Source: JBBDNV01 sp040877415
GTDB lineage: Bacteria > Planctomycetota > Planctomycetia > Pirellulales > PALSA-1355
Direction: 5' to 3'
Length of the DNA: 12,791 nucleotides
NCBI GenBank assembly: GCA_040877415.1
Contig: JBBDNV010000170.1
Span: 1 to 12,791 of the forward strand
The translations under genes were made by a program, and so were the position numbers. The number at the start of each line of letters is the position of its first letter. Position 1 is the first letter of the stretch. Below the pieces are notes generated by a model. It was not told the DNA's origin, did not search any database, and saw only the letters and a program-made list of their open reading frames with translations. This document shows positions 7,362 through 12,791 of the stretch, one piece after another.

Positions 7362-10301
7362 ATGGCTCCAGTTCGCCGCCAAGTTTCTTGGTTGCTGCGC
7401 GTAGCGACAGCCTGGCTGTGGGTTGGCGCTGCGCTCTTGGGCCCGCGGACCCATGCGCAAGGACCGGGGGGTCCGGGCGCGTCGCCTCCCTCAAATTCTC
7501 CCGCGGGCAGCATCGTGCCGCTGCCGCCGCCCACGCCGGCCGCGGAACCGCTGGTGCGCGTGCTCGACATCCGGATTGAGGGCAATCGCGCGCATTCGCG
7601 CGAACAGGTGCTCAACAACATGGCCACGCGCATCGATCGCCCGTTCGACCAGGCGGCGTTCGAGAAGGACGTGCGCAAATTGACCTCGCGAAACTGGTTC
7701 GTGCACGTCGTGCCCAGGAAAGACTACGTGGCCGGCGGCGTGATCATCACGCTGGCGGTCGTCGAACGTCCCGTGCTCGAGTACGTGCACTACTTCGGCA
7801 ATGAGAAAATCAGCAAGAAGAAGCTGGAAAAGGAAACCGGGCTGAAAAGGGGCGACTCCTTCGATCCTTATGCCGTCCGCGAGGCCGCGCGAAAAATCGA
7901 GACGCTCTACCAGACCAAGGGGTTCAACGACGTTTCGGTCGACGTGCCCGAGGGCACCAAACCGGGCGATCGCGGCGCCGTTTTCCTGATCCACGAGGGC
8001 AAAGTCCAGAAGTTCAAGGACATCACGTTCAAGGGCAACAGCCCCTCGATCGCGCCCGACGGGCGGTTGAAAAAAATCATCGACTCGAGGGAGCCGCTCT
8101 TTTTCTTCATCAAGGGCGAAGTCGACCGCAACAAGATCGAAACCGACAAGGAAAAGCTGACCGACTACTACCGCAGCCTCGGATTCTTCAAGGCCTCCGT
8201 GGGCCGGATCTACGAATACAACGAGGACGAAGACCGCTTGACGCTGACGTTCTACATCTACGAAGGTCCGCGCTACAAGGTGCACAGCGTTTCGTTCATC
8301 GGCAACCAAATCTATCCGCAGGAAGCACTCGACCAGGACTTGAAGCTCAATCCCGGCGATTTCTTCGACCAGACGAAGATGAACGCCGACATCGGAACCA
8401 TCAAGGATCTCTACGGCTCGAACGGATACGTTTTTGCCGACGCCGCGGCCGAAATGCGGTTCTTCCTGGAGCCGGGCGAGCTCGACCTCATCTACCGCAT
8501 CAAGGAAGACCAACAGTACCGCATCGGCGACATGAACGTCACGATCAAGGGGGACAATCCGCACACGCGGCACGCGACGGTGTTCAACCGCTTGTCGATG
8601 CGTCCCGGCGACATCGCCGATATCCGGGAATTCCGCTCCAGCGAGCGGCGCATCAAGGCTTCGGCGCTGTTCAACACCGATCCGACGAAAGGGGAAACGC
8701 CCCGCATTGTCTTCTCGCCTCCGGACCGCGAGCAAGAAGCGGAGCGCAACAAGAACCGCGCAAGCGCCAAGCGCACCGGCAATCCCGATTCGTTCCGCGG
8801 CCAAAGCCCGGATGCCGCGCAAACGACGCCCCGCGGCGGGTCTTGGCCCGAGCGGCCCTATCGTCCGCCGGCCCAAAACGCGGCTCCGGCACGGCCGCCA
8901 AGCACCCCCGGCGGGTATTTGCAGGAGCCGGTCCCGCGAAACTCGACCGTGCGCGCTCAAAGCCCGGACGGAGGATACGGCGGCTATGGCGGCACGGCGG
9001 TCAACCCGATTTCGCCGCAGCCGCAGCCGTACGCGGTCCGTCAGCCCCAGCCCAGCTACAACACGGCCCAGGCGCCGTACTACGCACAGCCCGCGCAAGA
9101 CCCGCTCGCTAGCCCGTCCTATCCGCCATCGGGCGGCGCGGTGCCGCAGGACTTTGGAACGCCTGGGGAAGTGGCGCCGCCTTCGGGCAGCATTCTCGGC
9201 GAGCCGGAGCTGATTCCGCCGCCGCAGCCGAGTCTCCCGGTCGATATCATCGTCAGCGAGGCGCAGACCGGCCGCTTCATGCTGGGCGCCGGCATCAACT
9301 CGAACGCCGGGCTCGTGGGCTCGATCATCCTCGATGAACAGAACTTCGACTGGCGCCGCTGGCCGACCAGTTGGGAGGATTTTCGCTCAGGCCGCGCTTT
9401 CCGCGGAGCGGGCCAGAAGTTTCGCCTCGAGGCCGCGCCGGGCACGGTCGTGCAACGCTACCTGTTTAACTTCGCCGAACCGTATTTGTTCGATACCCCC
9501 GTCAGCTTCGGCCTCTCGGGATACTACTTCAACCGTTACTACCGCGACTGGCTCGAACAGCGGCTCGGCGGCCGAGTCAACCTGGGCTACCAGTTTACGC
9601 CCGACCTGTCGGGCAGCGTCGGGCTGCGGGGCGAAGACGTCGTGATCAGCCAGCCGCGCGTGCCAGGCGTGCCCGACTTGGAGGCTGTCTTGGGCCACAC
9701 GACCCTATTCAGCGCCCGGACGTCGATCGCGCACGACACGCGCGACAGCACGTTCCTGCCCACCGAAGGACACTTCATCACCGCCACTTTCGAATACTTC
9801 ATGGGCACGTTCCAGTACCCTTTGGTCGCCCTGAACGCCCAACAACACTGGCTGTTGCGCGAGCGGCCGGACGGCACGGGCCGGCACACGTTCAGCTACT
9901 ACAACCAGCTCGGCTTCGCCGGACCCGACACGCCGATCTACGAGCGGTTCTATGCCGGCGGTTTCTCGACGTTGCGCGGGTTTCAGTTCCGCGGGGCGTC
10001 GCCGCAGGACATGACGGTGCTGGTGGGCGGTGATTTCCAGTTCCTCAATACGCTCGAATACATGTTCCCGATCACGGCCGACGACACATTCAGGATGGTG
10101 GCGTTTGTGGACTTCGGCACGGTGGAAAGCGACGTGCGGATCGACTGGGATCAGTTCCGCATCGCGCCCGGCTTGGGCATGCGCGTCACGATTCCGATGA
10201 TCAGCCCGGCGCCGATCGCCATCGACGTCGCCGTGCCCGTGAAGCATGCCCCGGGCGACCTGTTGCAGAACGTCAGCTTCTTCGTCGGCTTTGGCCGGTA
10301 G
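7362..10301 (+). CDS. bamA: BamA/Omp85-type outer membrane protein assembly factor with Pro/Gln-rich linker
   Basis: BamA is the core of the machine that folds beta-barrel proteins into the outer membrane. The ATG at 7362 opens a signal peptide (MAPVRRQVSWLLRVATAWLW, with likely cleavage after THAQ near residue 33); a weak GGAAG lies ten bases upstream. The frame is open back to 7104, but those 86 residues would bury the signal. Five POTRA repeats start near residues 64, 137, 215, 304 and 385 (for example YVHYFGN, ITFKGNS, SVSFIGN). A low-complexity linker rich in Pro, Gln, Tyr and Gly covers about 452-625. The C-terminal Omp85 barrel (about 626-979) has the lid-loop RGF in STLRGFQFRG and ends FFVGFGR. 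The 979 residues exceed the usual 800 or so because of the linker. The link with dnaB, 258 bases upstream, is positional only. TamA is less likely given five POTRAs. Confidence 0.88.
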   Translation: MAPVRRQVSWLLRVATAWLWVGAALLGPRTHAQGPGGPGASPPSNSPAGSIVPLPPPTPAAEPLVRVLDIRIEGNRAHSREQVLNNMATRIDRPFDQAAFEKDVRKLTSRNWFVHVVPRKDYVAGGVIITLAVVERPVLEYVHYFGNEKISKKKLEKETGLKRGDSFDPYAVREAARKIETLYQTKGFNDVSVDVPEGTKPGDRGAVFLIHEGKVQKFKDITFKGNSPSIAPDGRLKKIIDSREPLFFFIKGEVDRNKIETDKEKLTDYYRSLGFFKASVGRIYEYNEDEDRLTLTFYIYEGPRYKVHSVSFIGNQIYPQEALDQDLKLNPGDFFDQTKMNADIGTIKDLYGSNGYVFADAAAEMRFFLEPGELDLIYRIKEDQQYRIGDMNVTIKGDNPHTRHATVFNRLSMRPGDIADIREFRSSERRIKASALFNTDPTKGETPRIVFSPPDREQEAERNKNRASAKRTGNPDSFRGQSPDAAQTTPRGGSWPERPYRPPAQNAAPARPPSTPGGYLQEPVPRNSTVRAQSPDGGYGGYGGTAVNPISPQPQPYAVRQPQPSYNTAQAPYYAQPAQDPLASPSYPPSGGAVPQDFGTPGEVAPPSGSILGEPELIPPPQPSLPVDIIVSEAQTGRFMLGAGINSNAGLVGSIILDEQNFDWRRWPTSWEDFRSGRAFRGAGQKFRLEAAPGTVVQRYLFNFAEPYLFDTPVSFGLSGYYFNRYYRDWLEQRLGGRVNLGYQFTPDLSGSVGLRGEDVVISQPRVPGVPDLEAVLGHTTLFSARTSIAHDTRDSTFLPTEGHFITATFEYFMGTFQYPLVALNAQQHWLLRERPDGTGRHTFSYYNQLGFAGPDTPIYERFYAGGFSTLRGFQFRGASPQDMTVLVGGDFQFLNTLEYMFPITADDTFRMVAFVDFGTVESDVRIDWDQFRIAPGLGMRVTIPMISPAPIAIDVAVPVKHAPGDLLQNVSFFVGFGR

Positions 10302-10302
10302 T

Positions 10303-10380
10303 GGGCAGGGGGCAGGGGTCCAGGGGTCAGCAGGGGCCAGGGGTCAGCAGGGGCCAGGGGCCAGGGGTCAGGGGCCAGGC
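10303..10380 (+). repeat. G-rich heptamer array (AGGGGYC) after bamA, potential G-quadruplex
   Basis: Two perfect 17-base units (AGGGGTCAGCAGGGGCC) lie at 10322-10338 and 10339-10355, followed by heptamers at 10356-10362 (AGGGGCC), 10363-10369 (AGGGGTC) and 10370-10376 (AGGGGCC). Degenerate copies fill 10303-10321. The array starts just after the bamA stop. At least seven runs of four guanines with short spacers lie on the sense strand, so DNA or bamA mRNA could form G-quadruplexes. Confidence 0.8.
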
Positions 10381-10723
10381 GTTGCGGCCGAACCTTTGTT
10401 TTTGCTCACCCAACTGCGCGGGTCGCCAACTTTAGGCGCCGGTCGCTACCCCCCATTCGCAATCGCTCGGTGGCTCATTTTGGCATTTCGTTTTCAGGCC
10501 ACTTGGGGCGCGTTAGGTTGTTCAGTTTTTCATAGCTATACAGCGTGAGATTGAAAAACCCCCTGGCGTCGTCGGAAGCGATTGGTCAAGCCCGCGTTAC
10601 GGCGAAAAAGCACGCTCAAATCCATCGCACCCCCCGATGTGAAAAACTTTCGACGAGTCGAGCTTGCCCCAAGCTACCAGAAATCAGAATTTAGCGGTGC
10701 CGTCAACGCGCGTTTTCGGCCAC
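10381..10723. other. Non-coding region between the heptamer array and the tRNA relic
   Basis: I see no credible gene in these 343 bases. The open frame continuing to 10548 is a low-complexity shadow. The only structure noted is an inverted repeat, GTTTTTCA at 10525-10532 and TGAAAAAC at 10552-10559, with a 19-base loop and C-rich sequence after it. It could be a weak transcription stop for bamA, but the arm is AT-rich and the loop long. Confidence 0.45.
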
Positions 10724-10781
10724 CCCCCGGACCGGTCGGCTGTTAACCGGCTTGTCGAAGGTTCGAGTCCTTCCGGGGGAG
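10724..10781 (+). pseudogene. tRNA-Asn(GUU) remnant lacking the D arm
   Basis: The 3' part of a tRNA is clear. The anticodon stem is GTCGG (10735-10739) with CCGGC (10747-10751), and the loop CTGTTAA (10740-10746) holds anticodon GTT. The variable loop is TTGTC. The T stem is GAAGG (10757-10761) with CCTTC (10769-10773) around TTCGAGT, and the 3' acceptor strand is CGGGGGA with discriminator G at 10781. No CCA is encoded. Upstream, CCCCCCG (10723-10729) could pair with six of the seven acceptor bases, but only GACCG separates it from the anticodon stem, so the D arm and its flanks are missing. It is either a deletion pseudogene or the tRNA 3' copy left at an integration junction. A functional D-armless tRNA is unlikely in bacteria. 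Confidence 0.7.
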
Positions 10782-10823
10782 GGTGAAGTACTGCGGCGAG
10801 TGCAACGATCTGACGCCTCCGAG

Positions 10824-11573
10824 TCAACTCATTGGCGAAGAGGCCGCCGGTTCGAAGAATACCGGCTGCCCTACCGCGAGACGGCCGCGTCGAGTGACCG
10901 TGCCGTAGACCCCAGCCTTGTTGTCCCTCACCCGAACGATCGCTTTCAGCACCTCTGCGGCCGGGCGTGCCGAGTCAGGGTCGAATTTCACCATCGAGCA
11001 GCGCTCGTCGCGATTCGTGATGCCTATGGCGGCGGATTCGTTGGTTTCTCCGAACGAGAGGACCCCTCCCACCCAGTCGTCCTCCTCGAAGGGGACTGCT
11101 CGCAGTGATGCGATTAGGATGTTCGGTCGGAATCTCCGGACGTCTGGGCGCTGCGCCGCGAGCCTTCCGATTTCGCTGATCGTGGCGGACGTAATCACGG
11201 AGATGCTCGCTTCGTCAAAGATGCCACGGTTGAGGTGCATCATCTCGACGGGCGAACCATGCCGGCGACCGATCTCCAGCGCCAATTCCGGGCCGAACAC
11301 AGCCAGCACTTCTCCTTCTGGCGTGCGAATGTGCGTCGGGAGGTCTCCATCGACGGCGGGTCCCCGCCGCTGTGGAGCAAAGAGAATCAGCTCCGGAAGC
11401 GTGGAGGCGGTCAGCCAGGGGAAACCGCCGCGATCGTCAACCCGACGGAGGGCCAAGCGCCGGTCGCCGTCGAGACCGTGCCAGCCCAGGTCGGCGACCT
11501 CGAGAAGTTCGCCGCTCATGGACTTAACCGGATACCGGAAGAGCGCCTCTACTTCACCAACTTTGATCGGCAT
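10824..11573 (-). CDS. MOSC-domain protein with N-terminal beta-barrel domain
   Basis: The 249-residue protein has the MOSC N-terminal beta-barrel at the start (VGEVEALFRYPVKSMSGE, 5-22; WHGLDGDRRLAL, 31-42) and a MOSC domain from about 110 on, with SVITSATI (125-132), RRFRPNILI (146-154) and the conserved cysteine, Cys192, in NRDERCSMVKFDPD. The domain is known from the C terminus of molybdenum-cofactor sulfurases and from mARC/YcbX/YiiM proteins, where it binds molybdenum cofactor and the Cys can ligate the metal. The substrate here is unknown; detoxifying reduction of N-hydroxylated compounds is a family-based guess. The ATG at 11573 fits the family start; the ribosome site is poor. It runs towards the tRNA relic and stands alone, between mobile-element remnants. 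A soluble cytoplasmic protein is expected. Confidence 0.85.
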   Translation of the reverse strand: MPIKVGEVEALFRYPVKSMSGELLEVADLGWHGLDGDRRLALRRVDDRGGFPWLTASTLPELILFAPQRRGPAVDGDLPTHIRTPEGEVLAVFGPELALEIGRRHGSPVEMMHLNRGIFDEASISVITSATISEIGRLAAQRPDVRRFRPNILIASLRAVPFEEDDWVGGVLSFGETNESAAIGITNRDERCSMVKFDPDSARPAAEVLKAIVRVRDNKAGVYGTVTRRGRLAVGQPVFFEPAASSPMS

Positions 11574-11616
11574 GTTAGATGTCGTCCGCCCAACTTGCTC
11601 TTAGACTGATCCGTGT

Positions 11617-11658
11617 ACTGCCTGTAGGCCGAGAGTTTCCAGCTAAACCGCAGGCAGT
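11617..11658. repeat. Inverted repeat upstream of the MOSC gene
   Basis: ACTGCCTG (11617-11624) and CAGGCAGT (11651-11658) are perfect complements around 26 bases, with wobble pairs extending each end. It lies 44-85 bases upstream of the MOSC start, between that gene and the transposase remnant. It may be an operator, an RNA hairpin in the leader or an old element end. Confidence 0.4.
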
Positions 11659-11689
11659 GTTCTTTCATAACTCACATTGTATTCGTTAG

Positions 11690-12031
11690 TTATACGCCCG
11701 TCGCGGTGTTCTTGGCGATTTGCAGGATCACTTCGCGTATAACGACGGAGCTTCGCGGTCGGCCCTTCCTGTGCTTCACTTCTGCGGCTCGTCCTTACGC
11801 ACCCAGCGACGGAACGTCGAGTAGTCGACGATGGTGACTGCTGGGCCCAGCCCTTTGCCCAGCTTCAGGAGCCTCGCCCGTTCATCCGCCTTTAGGAAGA
11901 TTCGCTTCCTTAGGGATGCGCTTCCTCAGCATTTCATTCTCGGCCTTGAGAAACTCGACCTGCTTGTGGAGGTCGTCGGAGGTGGAACGAGCGAGTAAGA
12001 AGACCAGGGGCTGGAAGAGACGACCCACCAC
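11690..12031 (-). pseudogene. Degraded integrase-core-type transposase, N-terminal part
   Basis: Three reading frames, read leftward, join into one protein-like sequence. The first (about 12031-11900) gives FQPLVFLLARST, then KQVEFLKAENEMLRKRIPK, a leucine-rich helix. The second gives KRIFLKADERARLLKLGKGL, then VTIVDYSTFRRWVRKDEPQK, and stops at 11776. The third gives VKHRKGRPRSSVVIREVILQ IAKNT and stops at 11690. One extra base near 11907 and one missing base near 11779 restore continuity. The order matches, from memory, the N-terminal part of planctomycete transposases of about 370 residues with a C-terminal DDE (rve) domain. That catalytic half is missing after 11690, and no certain start codon exists. 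The remnant is truncated and not functional. Confidence 0.72.
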
Positions 12032-12361
12032 GATAGAATCCTGCCATTGCCAATTAAGAATGGCGGTTTGGCAACCTTTTTGTACACCGATGGCGGGTAT
12101 CTTGGCGGAAGGATTCTGCGTCGTGGAGCCTCCCGAACGGATGTCAGTTTCAGCCTATGCGGAATCGCCAAGTTGGTTTGACTGCCCAACGTCGGCGCTC
12201 GCGCGCCTGTTAACCCACGAGCGTCAGGTTTTGGCGTGCGGAAAAAGAGTCGCGCAGTTAACAACCCAGCTTCACATGGCTGTCAAGCGCGAGAGCGCCG
12301 GTTCGTGGAGGGTTCCTTTCGGTTTCGGGGGGACCGAAAGGGACTCGAACTCAGCAAGTCC
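12032..12361. other. Non-coding spacer between transposase and integrase remnants
   Basis: I see no gene in these 330 bases. Leftward and rightward open frames here lack protein-like composition or a supported start. The stretch holds an inverted repeat (12311-12345), a 10-base T-loop-like sequence on the minus strand (12341-12350) and two GTTAAC hexamers near 12209 and 12257. It is probably decayed mobile-element sequence. Confidence 0.4.
12311..12345 (-). terminator. Hairpin after the integrase 3' end
   Basis: CCTTTCGGT (12315-12323) and ACCGAAAGG (12333-12341) are perfect complements with a nine-base loop; wobble and further pairs lengthen the stem outward to about 13 pairs. It lies 20-50 bases past the stop of the leftward integrase remnant, where a terminator would be expected. 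No T tract follows on the minus strand, so termination is only a guess. Confidence 0.35.
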
Positions 12362-12791
12362 TTAGCGTACAACCGCTTCTCGAAATCGCTCTCGCGCGCC
12401 TTGTTTCGAAGAGGGTTCCCTACGGGGAGCTTTGCAATCGGTGCTGGGCCGTAAGGTCTCGTATTCCTCAGGAATTTCGCAGTTCTCTGATTCTCGTACG
12501 TCGCCATTCTCGCTCGATACGGCGTCATACTGCACCGAATTCTGCACCGCGTCGCCGACAGCTCGCTCGAAATGTTCGTCGGTCACTTGCAGGTAGTGCT
12601 TGGCAGCGATCGCTTGGCTGTTGCCGATCCACTGACAAACCACATGCATCGGAAAACTCTCGGCGAGCTCCGTTTCGCGCGTCGACCGCAGATTCTGAAA
12701 CAGCTTCGGCCACGGCTCCAGGCCCGCCTTGCGAATCAGGGCTTACGCATCAAAATCTTGTCGTAAATCGCTTGGGCGTGGTATGTTCCGG
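12362..12791 (-). pseudogene. Tyrosine recombinase (integrase), C-terminal part, interrupted, runs off right edge
   Basis: Leftward from 12742 one frame reads ALIRKAGLEPWPKLFQNLRS, then HVVCQWIGNSQAIAAKHYLQ and VTDEHFERA, the C-terminal catalytic region of a planctomycete-type phage integrase. The Arg of QNLR matches the second catalytic Arg, WIGNS stands where LGHS is usual, and the nucleophile Tyr is at 12593-12595. A hydrophilic tail of about 60 residues ends at 12362. Upstream in the same frame an in-frame TAA lies at 12743-12745, preceded by SDLRQDFDA, which fits the helix usually found before the AGL motif. So the gene is broken by a nonsense codon or small insertion, unless the sequence is in error there. 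The internal ATG at 12649 would omit the catalytic Arg. It probably came with the element that used the tRNA-Asn site. Confidence 0.78.

Noticed and set aside
7491..9098. 535-codon leftward open frame opposite bamA
   Set aside because: It is a long shadow frame in GC-rich DNA. The + strand carries POTRA and barrel motifs throughout; the antisense translation has no recognisable domain.
10246..10548. Rightward open frame of 100 codons after bamA
   Set aside because: It begins inside bamA in another frame and runs through the G-rich heptamer array, giving a Gly/Gln/Ala-rich low-complexity translation without support.
11580..11700. Integron attC site suggested by inverted repeats and GTTA-type hexamers
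   Set aside because: No pair of RYYYAAC and GTTRRRY core sites with the right spacing and inner boxes is present; only a lone GCCCAAC at 11588-11594 fits one core.
12331..12380. Possible tRNA on the minus strand around the T-loop-like decamer
   Set aside because: The bases flanking GTTCGAGTCC do not form a T stem and no anticodon arm or acceptor pairing can be found at the right distance.

Overview
The window is about 12.8 kb of GC-rich DNA from a diderm bacterium, most likely a planctomycete of the Pirellulales type. The outer-membrane assembly protein BamA shows that the cell has an outer membrane. The acetyltransferase-less GlmU, the style of the degraded tyrosine recombinase (QNLR...WIGNS...HYLQVTDEHF) and of the degraded transposase (FLLARST...EFLKAENEMLRKR), and the G-rich heptamer arrays between genes all resemble planctomycete genomes. 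The taxonomy comes from memory of these families, not from a search.

Positions 1-648 hold the 5' part of a leftward hypothetical gene that seems frameshifted, then a non-coding stretch with a G-rich heptamer array. Positions 649-7103 hold a rightward housekeeping cluster: glmU (uridylyltransferase domain only), prs, rplY/ctc, pth, rpsF, ssb, rplI and dnaB. It joins two gene strings known from other bacteria, glmU-prs-ctc-pth and rpsF-ssb-(rpsR)-rplI-dnaB, but no rpsR lies between ssb and rplI. The genes serve cell-wall and nucleotide precursor supply (UDP-GlcNAc, PRPP), translation (bL25, Pth, bS6, bL9) and replication (SSB, DnaB). Gaps from rplY to rplI are 37-74 bases, so that part is probably one operon; larger gaps before prs, rplY and dnaB leave room for extra promoters. 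A 979-residue BamA-like gene follows at 7362-10301, with five POTRA domains and an unusual Pro/Gln/Tyr-rich linker of about 175 residues before the barrel.

From 10302 on the sequence is accessory in character: a G-rich heptamer array just after bamA, a tRNA-Asn(GUU) 3' portion that lacks the D arm, a leftward MOSC-domain gene, a transposase remnant with at least two frameshifts, and at the right edge the C-terminal part of a leftward tyrosine recombinase broken by an in-frame stop. Together these look like the decayed edge of an element that integrated at a tRNA-Asn gene. I see no clear new defence or biosynthetic system here. The most unusual items are the BamA linker, the D-arm-less tRNA-Asn relic beside a dead integrase, and the two G-rich heptamer arrays.
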